In this document: positions 35,701-50,207 of the stretch, piece after piece
Layout: every line of letters begins with the position of its first letter
Numbering within the stretch: position 1 is the first letter of the stretch
Source of the DNA: Hyaloscypha bicolor E
Lineage: Eukaryota; Ascomycota; Leotiomycetes; Helotiales; Hyaloscyphaceae
Direction: 5' to 3'
Length of the DNA stretch: 64,000 nt
Assembly (NCBI RefSeq): GCF_002865645.1
Contig: NW_020194685.1
Coordinates: forward strand, 2,195,363 to 2,259,362
The notes under the pieces: generated by a model
Databases searched by the model: none
What the model was told of the DNA's origin: nothing
Seen by the model: the letters and a program-made list of their open reading frames with translations, nothing else
Made by a program: the position numbers and the translations under genes

Positions 35701-38700
35701 TTATATTTATATACTTTATAGTAAATATAGAATATTATTAGCTCCTAAGAGTCTGGGTCTATAGCTATATAATAAAAAGCTTAATAAATATTTAACTTAA
35801 TATAGATCTTAATTTTAGATAATTAATTTAAAGTTTTATTAATAAGTAAAAAGAGATATTAATTCTTTCGGGTAATATTATTTAGATAGCAGAAATTAAT
35901 ATAGAAATATAAACCTCTATTTACTTTCTTTATAAAAAGAACTAGTAAAGTAAAGAAAGCCTAACTAGCTTTAATAAAGCCTTTAGCCAAATTATTTTCT
36001 AAGAAATACTTGATTTCTAGAAGCTCTTAAGTAAACTATTACTAGAGAGATTAATATCTAATACTTTTAGTTCTTTTTAGGCCTTTAATCTAAATCTTAT
36101 AATTATATAGTCTATAAAAAGAAAGAATATTAGATTTCTTTTTAGAGAAAATAAAAGTATATTTTTTAAATTCCGGGAATAATATCTTTTATAGTTACTA
36201 AAGCTCTATTTCTCTCGATTATTAATTCTCTAGACCAGAAATAGCTTCTTTTTTCCGAGCTTTAAACTTTTTATTAATCTTATAAATAGAGATTTAACTA
36301 ATAATATTATCTTTTCTCTTAGCTATATAATTAAATACTATAGAAATAAGAATAACTAGGTCTAATATTTACTCTTTATTAAGGACCTCTTTCTATTTCT
36401 TTGGCTTTTGCTTAGATATTATATTTTAATTAGGCTATAAAAGCTTCTTTTCTATAGTTTTATATAATTTCCTCTAATTAGTCTAAAAAAAGAAAGACTA
36501 CTTTAGAATAAAAGGTTTTTAGAAATAGCTTATAATAGAATCTTATTAATTAGTATTCTTTTAATATTTCTTATTAGGTTACTTCTCTAGCTATTACTAT
36601 AAAATACTAATAATATAACCGAATTATATAGATTTAGGCTTATTCTTTAGCTATATAAGCCTATATTTTTTATAATTAACTAGAATATTAATATATATTA
36701 CTTATTTTCTACTAAGAATAATATTATAATTTCTAAAATTCAGGATAATTATAAGTATATTAATACTTTATTTATTAATTAGAAATAAGACTTCTATATA
36801 TTTCTTAGTAAACTTAGCTAGCTTTTTATTAAAACCATATATAATATAGAATAAGAGAAGGAATTGTAGTTTTATTTCTAAGAATTATTTTATAAGCTAA
36901 ATAAGCTTTATATTAATAAAAGTATAATTATTAGCTCTAGTATTAATAAGAGAAGAAAACTTAATTCCTAATTTATTTATACTAATAGTATAGGGTATTA
37001 TAAGAATATTTCCTCTTATTAGATAAGTTAAGTTAATCTTTACTAAATCTATATTATAAGCCCTTAAAATAAAAACTTTCTTTAGGAGTACTTATTTCCC
37101 GGTTTTATACTAGAATTAGAGCTTAAATTCTCTAAATATTTTACTAGAATAATATATTCCGGTAGAATAAAAACTAAGCCTGGCTTAATTCTAGAAAGAG
37201 CTATCTTGGTTTCCTTATTATATAGAACCGGATAGTATCTAATATAGTAACTAACTAAACTTATTATAGTTATAATACTTAATAATCGAGAGATCTTTGG
37301 TTTTTATAGGATATTACTTGTACTTATAAGGGAGTATATACTTAATAAAAGTAGTTAATATAGGCTTCTTGGGCTCTTTCTTAGAAGTATATTCTTTAGA
37401 AATATACGGGAATATAATACCAGAAATAAACTTGAGTAAAATAACTCTTGCCTTCTTATACTTTTTAGTTTTCTTATATATAGCCTTAATCTACTAATTA
37501 TTAGTAGTATAGTACTAAGTAAAGCAAGTAGTATTAATAGAAGAATTATTATAATATATATATATATATACTAATTCCTAGAGCTTTAATAGAAGCTTTT
37601 TATTTAGTTTATATTTAATATCTTAAAGACTAATACTGCTTTCTATAGATAATTATAAGAAGAGAATATAGAATTCCTGAAATATTTAACTAGAATATAT
37701 TTAAAGCTTACTAAAGTTATAATAAGTATTCTATATCTTATTAGGATTAGAGTATAGCTTCTTTAGGTAAGAGTAGAGCTCTAAAAGCTAATAGTACTAA
37801 TTCGGACTATTTTTGTTTATATAAGAATTAGTTAGGGCAAGAGTATTACTAGTAAGTTTACTAGAAATATAAATAATCTTGAGATTCTTTAAGAAATATA
37901 AATTAGTATTTCCTTATAGCTTATTCTTAATCTAAACTAGCTAGTTATTAAAAATAATATAATCTCTTATAAAGAGAGTTAGATCTAGGAACTTAGTAAC
38001 TCTAGTATCTCTAAAAGAAATATAAGATATAGGGAATTCTAAATAGAAATAAGCGGGAAATAGTTCGGAATTCTTTTAAAAGAGGTTCGGAATAGCTAAA
38101 GCGAGTGAAATAGAAGTAGTTAGAGCTATTATAAACTAATTTACTATAGCTATATAGTATTTAATATTATTCACGAGTTTAGTATTATAGAACTTAGTAT
38201 TCTCGAAAATAGCTTTATTATAGCTATAAATATTCTTATATAAAATAGTTCTTTAGATATTTTTCTAATAGCTCTTTATAATAATATTAATATCTGAGAA
38301 TAAAGTATTAGGTTTCTTAGCCTATTTATATAACTCTCTAGTAGTAATATAGTCTTTGGTTTCTAGAAGCTTTATAATAAAAGTAGAAGGTTCTATTTCT
38401 ATAAACTTGTCTATAAATTCTCTAGAAATACTAATGAGATATTTAATTCGAAAAGGGCTACTAATAAGATAACCTAAACTAGTAGGAGTTTTACTAAAAG
38501 CCTTAGTAGAAGTTAATATAATTCCTAATTATATAGTATTCTAGAAAATCGACCTATTATACTTTTTCTTTATTATATCCTCTCTAATAGTTTCGTTACT
38601 AGTATATATATAGGGCCTATAAGATTATAGGATAGGGCTTGAGAGTAGTAGTTAGATTACTGGCTTATAGGTATTTATTATTCTAGGACTTAGTTAAAAA

Positions 38701-38951
38701 GTAGCCTTTATTTAAGGTTCTTTAATTTTCGGGTTTTCGGGAAGGTTTCTAATATATTACTAGTATATATTTATAAAAATATAAATACCTAATTTCTTTA
38801 AGAATTCTAAAGCTTTTTGCTTTTATTATTCTGGAATCTATTACTTATATTTCTAAGGTTCCGTTATCTTAATAGTACTTATATTTCTAATAGTTCTAAA
38901 TTAGTTTATTTGAAATCCTTTATAGGATTAAAAGAAGTAAGCTTTAAATAC

Positions 38952-39227
38952 TATTACGAGTATAGTATTTAGGGCTTGGAAAGTAAGATAGAAGGTCTTT
39001 TATAAAGATAATTCAAAGCTAAGAAAGGGAAAACTAGAATATAGGAAGCTATAAGAAAATATATATATTCTATAATATACTAGTCCCAAAGGGGCTTAGC
39101 TTTCTAAAAATCTCTAGTATATTCCAAGTATATTTCCCTAGTAAAGCGGCCATATTATATATGCCTAGGAAATATCTAGTATCTAGTAAGGCATCTCAGA
39201 TACTAGATATCTGGGAATTATTTTATA
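38952..39227 (-). repeat. Gypsy-1 5' LTR
   Basis: Matches the 3' LTR except for the last ~9 bases at the outer edge, which are altered. It retains more G/C, for example GCGGCC near 39166. Confidence 0.85.
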
Positions 39228-40250
39228 TTCTTAAATTTAATAAAAATATTATTATTATAGTTTTCTGAATTCAAAATAAAATTCTTTATAAATTTAATAA
39301 AGGATTTCTAATTCGTAATATTAATACTTATTAATTACTTTTTATATTTCTAGATATTTCTAGCTATATTCTTAAAATAAGAAATATAATATATAACTTT
39401 TATTATATTTATAGCCTAGATAATTCTACTATTTTTATATTATTTTAGCTTCACCTAATAAAAGTTCCGAGCTTTTTTAATATTTTTCCCCTTATAAATT
39501 AGTAATTCTCGGGTTTTTAGAGTCCTATAAACCAAATATATTACTAGTAGTATAATAAATTCTATAATAAATACCGGAATATTCTTAAGATAATAAATCT
39601 AAGTTTCTAGCTTCTCTAAATCTTTTCTTTATTATATTTCTACTTCTAACTCAGTAATATAATAATAAGTTACTACTAGCTTCTCTATTATTATTATTCT
39701 ACTAGCTAGTTCTAGTAATATCTGAGTTTTATTTTCTTTTTCTAATTAGGTAATATTAAGAGTATTTAACTAGGCGCTTTTCTGGATACCTAATTAGGTT
39801 ATTCTAGTAATAATAGAGGCGCTTCTTCTAGTTAATACTCTAGCCATTAGTAGTTTTATCTATTAACGGCTTAATTACTTTATAATGAACTGCTTTCTAA
39901 AGATTGAATTAATTAGAATATAAGGCACGTAATAGTAGAGTAATATATAAGTAGTTAAGGTAAGTAAGCTTTAGAGTAATACTTGCAAGTATAACTGATT
40001 TCCAAGAGTTGATTCTAATAAAGACTAATTAATGCCCCTTTTCAAAGCTAGAAGCATCTCCCTATACGAAAGCGCACAGCATTGAAATCCGTCCAACTCG
40101 ATAAGCGAGGACGGGCGCAATTTTAATACTCGCATTACAAAAATTCTCATAATTCCGTATTATATTCTATTATTATAAAATTTTCGCCAAAGTTAGATCT
40201 GCTTCTTTTCTATTATATAAAGCACTTTTGAAGAGTTTCGGGCATTCCAT
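39228..40250 (-). mobile_element. Gypsy-3 leader and gag start
   Basis: The minus-strand ATG at 39847 opens a gag-like frame: MARVLTRRSASIITRITQLG, then a coiled-coil-like stretch (TQLEKENKTQILLELASR). It matches the plus-strand copy starting at 55538. Upstream, ~39860-40030 and more weakly to ~40250 align with the 55.2-55.53 kb leader. The upstream part is much less AT-rich than the gag, so the border of RIP damage runs through one element. The 5' LTR was not recognised. Confidence 0.65.
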
Positions 40251-40514
40251 TGAGATTTGGTGTGATTTTCTGAACCTAGCGATTTTGGTGTTCCTCGCAT
40301 TTTGGCAGATGGACGGTTTTCAACGCCGCACGCTTTTGTATATTCCCCGGTGCTTGGCCAAGCGTGCGAAGCCTTTACTTAATTAGGAAATGCGATCCCG
40401 TGCGATCCGTGCGATTCCGATGCAAGCTTTACCCAAAATAGGAAACTAGATCCACGATATCTGATACCCGTTCATGCGTCATTATGTGTGCCCATTACAT
40501 AAATATATTAACTC
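40251..40514. other. short normal-composition sliver, no gene
   Basis: About 260 bp of balanced sequence between the Gypsy-3 leader and the 17-bp array. No ORF was seen. It contains a short GTGCGATCCGTGCGATTCCG repetition near 40398. Confidence 0.5.
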
Positions 40515-40558
40515 TTGTACCAGGAAATGGCTGGTACAAAAGTTAGGTTGGTACTAAA
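40515..40558 (+). repeat. 17-bp tandem array, left part (interrupted by hAT)
   Basis: N-N-GTAC motifs start at 40515, 40532 and 40549, exactly 17 bp apart. The third unit is cut by the hAT inserted at 40559 and resumes at 49880. Joining the two sides gives about eight units. Confidence 0.85.
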
Positions 40559-43500
40559 CAGTATATCAAATGATTAGGTTTGATTTGATTAGACCCCCCT
40601 ACTCAAATCAAATCAAGTTAAAATCAAGCTAATCAAATCATACTTAATTATAATTAAAGATAATCAAAGATAATTAATTAGATTTATCACGTGACTACGC
40701 ACATGACTCTGGAGCTTCGGAAACCGAGATAAGGCTAAAATAAGGGCTAGGCTAGCCGTATTCGGTATTACTAAAGGCGCTCTTTACTAAACCAGGCCTA
40801 GTACTAATTAGTAAGCAAAGCCAAAGATACTAGAACCTTCTTAATTTCTAGTAATTCCTTACTACTAATAAAAGAACTATAAATAAATTCTTATAGTAAT
40901 TAAGGAAGAAGAAATAAGAAGAGAAAAGAGAAAGAGATCTCTAAAAAAGAAAACTATTAAAATAAGGTAATATTATAGTAGTAGGAAAGAGCTTGAATTA
41001 AGCTAAAGGCTATTTACTAGGCTAAGGAAATTATTATATAAAAGAAATAAGTTAAGTAAAATATAAAAGATAATTAATTACTATTACCGGAAATACTAGT
41101 AATATTCTTATTATAAAAAAAACAAATACTAAAAAAGAATAGCTAATTAAATAAAAAGAACTATTATAACAAGTTTTATTATTCTCCCGATTATTTAAGA
41201 TTAGAGCATAGCTATTACGGGTATTATATAATTATATTCCTAAAATTACTAAAAACTAGAGATATAATTAAATATTATAAATATATTTATCTAATTACTA
41301 AAAACCAGAGATATAAGATTATAAATTACTAGTATATTCTAATTACTAAAGACTAAAAGAAGTATTATATAATATATATATAAATATAAAAATATAGATA
41401 TAAAGATATTATAATAGTTTCTTAAAAAGAAGTTTAAAATAACTTAATTAGAATATATATATATTTATTTCTTCTTTTTCGAATTCTCTATAAATAAATC
41501 CTTTTATATTAATATAAAGCCCAGAGAAATATTATATATTTTCTTTATAATTTTATTCTTAAATTTACTCTTTATTATCTTAATATATTCTAGTAATACT
41601 TTAAAATATTTATAATTTAGAATAATAACTTTTATATTCTTAACTATTTCTTATTTTATATTTTTAATAGTTTTTTATTTTATATCTTTAATAGTCTTTT
41701 ATTTTATATTCTTAATAAATTTTATATTAAAAGAGCTAGTAATAATGCTATATTAGATTTATTAATTAGATAATTATTTCTTAGCTAGAATATTCTTATT
41801 ATTATTATTATTATAATTATTATTACTTTTTTTAGAAATTAATAGGAAATAATATAATATAACTTTAATTATATCTTAATAATTAAAGTATATAATTTAT
41901 TAGTTTTCTATAATTATATTTTATTACTTTACTAAATCTTATTATCTTATTTAAATACAAGCTTATATAAAATCTAATTATATATTTTAATAATAGTTTT
42001 ATTATTAATACTAAGCTAAATAAATAAGGATTTATATAAAAAAAGAATTTATTTCTTTTTATAAAAAGAAATATAATATTATTATTAATAGTATTATAAT
42101 AAGTTTTTTAGATTTTATTATAATATATATATTAATAGCAAGTATTTAGCTGGATTTAGTAAACTAATTAGGCTAGTACTTATATGAATTACATTCTCAA
42201 ATTAGAACTAGTACTTCTATATATCTAGCAGAATACTAGATTCTATATATAAAGGCATGCGAGTTTAAAAAATAGATATTAATTAGTTTACTACTAAGAA
42301 CTAGTTCTTGGAATTAATATATTTCTATGCTTCACTCTATACTTTATTCTATATTTCACTTCCTTATCTTAACTATTTATATAATACTCTGCTATATTAT
42401 ATACTTTATATTTATAAATAATTTCCTTAATATTATTATTATATTTTTTATTCTCTATTATACTAATAAAACTATTTATATTATTAGCTAATATATTATA
42501 AATAAATAATATATTTCAGCTAACCCGAAATGCCTTTTTTATATAAGTAATAAGTTATATATTTATATTTAGGATTTATTAGACGATTTGCTTTATTTTT
42601 TAAAATAGTTTATTATTAATCTTAGTTTTAGCTTTTGGAAATCGGCCTGATTCCTGTTTCTTGAAATATAATTACTTTCTTTATACTTATTTAATTTTAT
42701 TATAAAAGTATTATATATAAGTACTAATACTAGATTTATTATAATAGAAGTATATAAATTTAGTTAAATTAGGCTTTTATATTAGTATTTAGCTTATAAT
42801 ATTTACTAAAAGAAATATATTTAATAGAATTATTATAAAGGCTAAAATACTTTTTAATATTTACTAATTTAAATATAAAACCAGACTTTAATTTATTATT
42901 AATATAATAGTATAATACTAATAATAAAAGTTTAGCTAGAATTAATAAATTCTATATAATAGCTAGGCTATTACTTATATTTATAATTAGAATATAATTA
43001 TATTATTATTCGGAATTATATAGAATTCTAGTTTAATAATAAAAAGAGAAAATATTAGAATATATTTATAAGTTATAATATATAAGATAAATTAGTAAAT
43101 AATAAAAATTATATATATATAAATAGCTTTATTTTTATAAAAAGTTATAATAGATTATTAAATTAAATCTAGTTATTTTATAATAAAAATAATAAAAATA
43201 TATAGTATTTATAAGAAAAAGAATATCTAATAATAATATATATTTTACTATTATTATTATTTTCTAGTATAATTATAATAATAAAAGGCTGGCTTTATTA
43301 CTAGTCTATTTTTATAGTTTTATATTAATTTCTTTATATTTTTTAATAACTTAATAAAAAACTACTAGTTATATTTATTATTCTAATTCAGGTATTTTTT
43401 ATTACTATAATAAATATATCTTTTATTAATTATTTATTCTAGCTTCTAGCTTCTCTAATTTTTATTATTTCCTTTAATATCTTTTATAAGTTATATATCC

Positions 43501-46500
43501 TTAATAGGTTCTTTATTAAATAAGTTAGGACTTTTTAATACTAGTTATAAATATATTACTAAAATAATTAAATAAATCTTCTAGCTAATTAGTAATTCTA
43601 ACTTATAAATAAGCTTTCTTATTTAATAAAAGATATAAAATAATTCTATTCTTTATTCTAATAGTTTTCTATTTAGATTACTAAAAAAATAATATCTTTA
43701 ATAAAGTCTTAAGAATATCTAATTACTAATATCTATTATAATACTTTTTAGCTATATTATTTATAAAGTTAATAATAACTTCTATATTTTATTAATATAG
43801 CTTATAAATAATTTTAGATAATTTCTATTAGGTTTTAGTTATAAGTAATATTAGATTTATTATAAGTTTAAAGCCTCTAATAAACTCGTTTAGAGATATC
43901 TGAATTATTACTATATATATATTATTTAGTTTAACTTAGAACGGAATTATAAAGCTTAATTATTCTAGAAACGAATATATTATAATTTAATATTAAAAGC
44001 CGATTTTAATAGTTTAATTCTTTTATTCTAAGGCCCTATTTATCTAAAAAATTTATATCTAATACTATAAAAGCCTATTTCTAGAAATTAGAAATAAACT
44101 TTCTATTATAATCTAATATTAAGTTTTTTAGAAATTTCCTAATTATAAAATAATTATATTATTATAGAAATAATAGCTTATTTTTCTATTTCATATTTAT
44201 TATATTCTAGTATTAATAGCGTTTTCTTACTAGCTTTATATAACTATATTATTATATAATTAAATATATTAAAATTATTAATTTTCTAAGAGCTAATAAC
44301 TAGAATAACTAGAAGTATTAGAATAAAGTCTATTACTATAATATAATACGAAATCAGAAATACTCAAATTAGTTATAGTTTTTTATAGAAATATTCTCTT
44401 AATATTCTATTAAGGAAATAAGTTAAATAATATTTAATATAGTTCTTAAAGTATTTTATTAATTAGGAAATATAGAATTTGTCTAATTTATATAAGATTT
44501 ATTTTATACTAAAATAGAACTTATTATAAATAAAATATAAAATGTTTTTTTACTATTTCTTTAAATATATAAAATCGAAATTAGTTATTAATAATATAGT
44601 AAAAAAGGCCTTCTTTTATTTGAAAAGAAATATTAACTTTTAATAATTATTCTAATATATTATTCTTTTTTATATTTAGTATCTTTAAGGCTCTTATAAA
44701 TTTCGAATTCTTTTAGAAGCTATTAATAAGCTTTTACCTAAATTCCGAGTTAATTACTATTTCGGCTATAAATATAATATACTCAAGTTTATTATTATTT
44801 AAAATATTAGCTTTTTTAATAGTTTTAAGATATAAGAATATATCCGGTATAATATTTAAGTATTCCGGATAATAATAGATATCTAAATTAAACTAACTAA
44901 AATATATTATAGTATAAACTAATCTTATATTAGCTTTTATTATATCGGAAATATTTAAGCTTATTTAATTATAAATTTCTCTTATAATTCTATAATTAAT
45001 AAAAATAACTATTAGATTTATACTAGATTAAATTATAGATTAGAGCTTATAATAAGTTTATATTAGATAAATAATCTCTAATTATATTATATAATATTAT
45101 TTCTCTATTATATTTAATACTTTATTTATAAAGAGAATTAGCTAAATATATAATACTAATAGCTTCTTAATAATATCTATTAATACTAATCCGAATATTA
45201 AATAAAAAACTATAATAAAAAACTCTTATTTCTATAATATATTTGAATTAAATAAAAGAACTTTATTAAATAAAAAATAAACCAGAAATCTAGAAACTAT
45301 AAATATGTTTTATAGCTTTTTAAATACTATAAGCTCCTAAATTATAGACTTATATTTTATTCTAATATAATAGCCTTTTTATTTTTCTTTTATAATATTA
45401 ATTTTCTATTTAGCTTCTAGTAATTAAGTCTTTTATTCTTATATTAGTTTAACTATATAAATATAGCTTGGAAAATATATTTATAATTATTTAATTATTT
45501 TAATATACTATTCTAGGGCTTGTAATATAATAGGAAAAATAAATTCTTTAAATATTAAAACTCGTTCCTATATTATTACTATTTCAAATATATTTACTAG
45601 ATAGCCTAATAATTTTATAAATAAATATTTTATAAAGAACTTTTTTATTAATAGAAATAATTATAATTTAGTAAATAGCTCGAGAATAATATAAAAGTAT
45701 TAGAAATACTATTTTATTATATTCGAAAAAATAATAATATTATTAATAAAATTCCTAATAAAGCTAGTATAATTATATAGCTATTTATTTATAAATTATT
45801 AAATATATTAAAGAAAGTTTCATAAACCTATAATATAATCTTTAAATATTTCAGGCTATAATAGCTAATAATTATAAAGTAATTTTAATACTTTTTTATA
45901 ATAAGAAATTAGTAATAGAATTAAAAGCTATTAATAATAGAAATAGCCTTCTTTTCTTATAATACTTTAATTAAATCTAATTATAATAATAGTAAATATA
46001 TATTCGAAATAGCTAATTTATTTATAATATAGAAATTAATAATAAAATATTTCTTTATAACTATAAATACTAATAAAATAAAAAGAATTAGTTTATAAAT
46101 CTATTTTATTTAATCTTATTAATATAACTTATTAAAAATATTATTAATAATCTTTTTATATTTATAACTTAAAGAGAACTTTTTTAATATAATCTTTTTA
46201 TTCTATTAGCCTTTAATAAAAGAGATTCTTATATAGTTCTCTTTTAGTATATTAATTAGGCTTCTATTAATCTAATATTTCCGGAATTTAGTAATAATAT
46301 TATAATTCCCAGATATCTAGTATCTGAGATACCTTACTAAATATTAGATATTTCCTAGATATATATAATATAACTGCTTTACTAAGGAAGTATACTTGAA
46401 ATATACTAGAGATATTTAGAAAACTAAGCCTCTTCGGGACTAGTATACTATAAGATATATATATTTCCTTATAGCTTCCTATATTTTAGTTTTCTTTTCC

Positions 46501-49500
46501 TTAGCTTTAAATTATCTTTATAAGAAACTTTCTATTTTACTTTTTAAGCCCTAAATATTATACTTATAATAATATATACTATTTATATATTTCTATTATA
46601 AATATATATATATATATTATTCTTATATATAATTTCTAATATATCTTATAATTTATTAATATTAAACTTATATTATTTATTATATTAAGGCTTTTCTAAA
46701 TTCGGATTAGTTTCTTATAAAATTATTAGCTTTATTTCTTCTTAATTACTCGGGATTTTAAAAAAGGCTTAGTTTTTAATATTTATTAATTAGTTTAGAT
46801 TTATATTTATTAAGATTATTATTATAATATCTATATTATTAATAATACTAATAAAGTTAATATAATTCAGAATTATATTCTCTATATTAATATAGCTTCT
46901 TTAAAAGAAATATATTCCGTTTTTAGAAACTAGTATATATTAGACTAGAATTATTATTTTTAATTTCAGGGAAATAATAATTTTTCTAGTTATAAGAATA
47001 TAATATATTATTTTAAAAATATAATAAAGAACTATAATATTTATTATAACTATAAAGTTCTAGTAATTAATAATTAAAGATATTTATTACTAAAAAGCAG
47101 GCCTGGTTCCAATTAGTCTATAATTTATATTATAATAAAGATCTTATCTATATATTTCTAGCTATTTACTATATTAAATATATATATATAGAAAAGATTA
47201 CTTATTTTATAAATATAACTTTATTTAGGATTTCTTTAAAGAATATAAATTAGAAAATATTATATAAAACTTTTTTATAACTATTTAGCTAATTCTGGCC
47301 TATAATAAAATATATATATCCTATATTAATATATATTAATTTCATTAGTTTTTCTAATTCAAACTATATATATATTTTTATATATATATAAGAAATCTCG
47401 TTTATTTTATATTTGATTTTATAAGAAATTACTTTAATAACCTTTATTATAATAGGCTTTATAGCTTTAAGAATTATTATAATTCCGGTTTCTATTTTAT
47501 TACAAGTATTAATATAAATATATTTAAATATCTAGAAATAGAATAAGAAAATATTATTATATTTTATATAAATACAGGATTTAATATTATTAGAAATAGC
47601 TAAATAGAATTCGTTTTATAGAAATTATATATTATTTACTAGAAAATCTAGAAAAATAAACTCTTTTATAATAATATATTTATTATCTTCTAATTTATTT
47701 TTATATTTATTTCTATAATTCTCTAGTATATTAATATAATTAAATACTAGATTAGTTCTTTTATTTTAGTAATATTAGTAAAACTATTATTTATTATATT
47801 CTTATTTGAAATATTCTTTATTAAAGCGAGTTTTATTCTCTTTCTCTTTTTTATATATTATTATAAAAAGATATTTGGGTTTTAATAATAAAAGGAATTT
47901 TGTATTTTATTTATAATTAATATTATTTCTTTACTAAAACTAGTATAATTATTACTATTACTGGAATTAATAAAAGCAGAATCCGGAAATAGTATTCTAA
48001 TAATTACTATTATATAAATATCTAGAGCTAGTACTTCTAGTATTAAAATATAAAGCTAGTTAAGCCAGAATATTATAGAAATATCTTATTATAATTATAT
48101 TTTACTAAGTTTTTTATTTATTAGTCAAGTTTTTTAGCTATTCTAATAGTAAAGTTTTCTTATCTAAAATAGAAATATAAAATTAAAGCTCGGGATTAAG
48201 GTTATTATATATATAAAAAAGCTATTAATATAATTTATTTATTTCTATTACTTTTATATATCTTATAACTATTATTATATATTTATAAATATTATATCTA
48301 TTTTTTATATCTTCTATTATATATTTCTTGTTTTAAAGTTTCTTTATTATTTTAAATATAGAGTCTTTAAAATAGTCTATTAAGTATTTTACTTATAGAT
48401 TAACTTCTTTTAGTATAAATCGAAATATAAGCTTTATAGTTTCTTTAATTTCCTCTATATACTATTTCTAAACTATTTTATATAGGTAAATATATAAGTT
48501 TATATATATAATACTTTTATATTCTTTTTATATATTAAATTAAAAGATATTAATAAAAAGATATATATTTCTCTAAATTATTATCTTTTCTTAATATTTG
48601 TAATCTTCTATATTTATAGAATTATTGAATTCGAAAAAGCTAATATTTTCTAGATTTTACTTTAAAGAAACTCTATTTATATTAACTATATTATATTTAT
48701 TATTAAAGCTTTAGTTTCTATTATTAAAACTATTACTTTTTCTATTACTTCTATTATTTGCCCTAGCTCTATTATTACTAAGTAATTAGTATCTCTAGTA
48801 TTTATTATATTTATCTAATATTTATATAATAAGTATAGCTATTTTAATAGCTATTTTAAAAGAAAGAAAATATTTTTATACTAGAGCTATATTAGCTATA
48901 TTACTATTATTATTATTTATTCTAGAAATCTTTTTAATTCTATTATTATTCGGTTTAGAAAATTAGTAGCTATTTAATTAAGGCTCTATACTAGTTTTAA
49001 TATAGTAATTATTATTTTTAATACTTCTTCCGGTTTTAGCTATATCTTTATTTTATAATAAGAAGTATTTATTTATAAAAAAACGAATTTCTTAATAGTA
49101 ATATTAAATACGAATTTATTAATAGCCTATATACTTAATAGAATTAGATAAAAAGGCTATTATATAAATATAAATTCATTAATTAAGACTAATTAGCTAT
49201 AGTAATTATCTTATATTATATTCGAGATTATAGTAAGATATTATAGAATTAGGTAATTAATAATATTATTAATAATCTATATTCTTTCTATAAATTAATA
49301 GCCGGTTATTCGAAACTAATTAAATTAATAAATAAGATTAATAAAGTTCTATAGAAAAGTCAAACTCGTTATTAAATATAACTTATATCTTTTAGGGTTA
49401 TTAAATTATAAACGGAAATACTACTAAAATAAAAAGATTTCCAGGTTATATTATAATATATATAAATCTAATAATTACTACTACTTATTATATAAAAAGA

Positions 49501-49879
49501 ATAAATAAAATAAAATATAAAAGATAATTAATTACTATATAAAAAAAATACTAAAAATATTACTTATATTATATTATAGTAATATAACCTTTATTATCTA
49601 TCTATAATATAATAGTACTATATAATAAAAACTAGTTTATTATTTTATATTTAGACTAATTTTATACTCTTATATACATTTTATAGATTTTATTTATATT
49701 TTATTAATAACTATTAGTTATTTAATAATCTTTAAAAATGCCTAAAAAAGTATACTTTATATTATTATATAACAATTATATTTAATTATAATTAATTATA
49801 ATAAAAATTAAGCTAATTAAATTATACTTAATTATAATTAATTCTAATTAATTAGCCTTGATTATTTTTTGATATACTA
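40559..49879. mobile_element. 9.3 kb hAT-like DNA transposon, RIP-degraded, with nested LTR
   Basis: The ends are inverted repeats, CAGTATATCAAA at 40559 and TTTGATATACTA at 49868-49879 (last G now A). They are flanked by a perfect 8-bp duplication GTACTAAA (40551-40558, 49880-49887), and the CAG start plus 8-bp duplication are the hAT signature. Its left end resembles the terminus at 9993. A ~37 bp block at ~40619-40656 recurs in direct orientation near the right end (~49804-49842), differing mainly by C/T. A solo LTR sits at 46295-46571. The interior is heavily AT-rich; I could not read a transposase in either strand, so other nested elements may inflate its length. Confidence 0.8.
46295..46571 (+). 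repeat. solo Gypsy-1 LTR inside the hAT
   Basis: 277 bp match to the Gypsy-1 LTR with no adjacent pol, so it is a product of LTR-LTR recombination or of fragmentation. A clean target duplication is no longer visible. Confidence 0.8.
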
Positions 49880-49980
49880 GTACTAAAAGACTACTAGTAC
49901 TAATGCATAGTTAGTACCAAGAAGCTAATAGTACTATTAAACTACTAGTACAAACCACTTGCTAGTACAAGTGCAACGGT
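49880..49980 (+). repeat. 17-bp tandem array, right part
   Basis: TAGTAC starts at 49879, 49895, 49912, 49929, 49946 and 49963 (spacing 16-17 bp). Units look like TAGTACYAARARRCTAC and drift at their 3' half. Confidence 0.9.
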
Positions 49981-50207
49981 ACGTAAGAGATATAGGTACG
50001 GATAAGTCAGATGTGACGTAATGTCCGGATCTCCTAGATATTGCCTGTATACGAAGAATCTAAAGCTAAGGAGAGAAGAAGAAGAAGAAGAAGAAGAAGA
50101 GAGGGGCATGGACGACGAGTCCGTATATATACAGGGGGCCCGTCACGTGCAGTGTTTCTTGAGCCAGTCTCAGGAAAGCCTGGGGGCTATAATATCTGTA
50201 ATATAAA
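49981..50207. other. 3' flank of the membrane-protein gene, with (GAA)n
   Basis: Downstream of the minus-strand gene. It holds a GAA microsatellite at ~50075-50102, which reads as a poly-pyrimidine run in the presumed 3' UTR. No gene was seen. Confidence 0.6.

Larger units (their letters stand above)
32513..39227 (-). mobile_element. Gypsy-1, complete chromodomain LTR retrotransposon, RIP-inactivated
   Basis: About 6.7 kb with ~277 bp LTRs at 32513-32789 and 38952-39227. Minus-strand order is a gag-like region (~38.9-37.9 kb), protease, reverse transcriptase (~36.2-35.5 kb; YFNNILIY near 35.6 kb stands for YxDDILIY), RNase H and integrase, then the chromodomain tail (~33.3-33.1 kb) and polypurine tract next to 32790. 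It is inserted in the gag of Gypsy-3. The flanks do not show a clear 5-bp duplication, and about 10 bp of target plus the first LTR bases seem lost at the right edge. Stops abound. Confidence 0.88.

Noticed and set aside
40515..49980. CRISPR array interpretation of the 17-bp units
   Set aside because: Units are contiguous without unique spacers, and the genome is eukaryotic.
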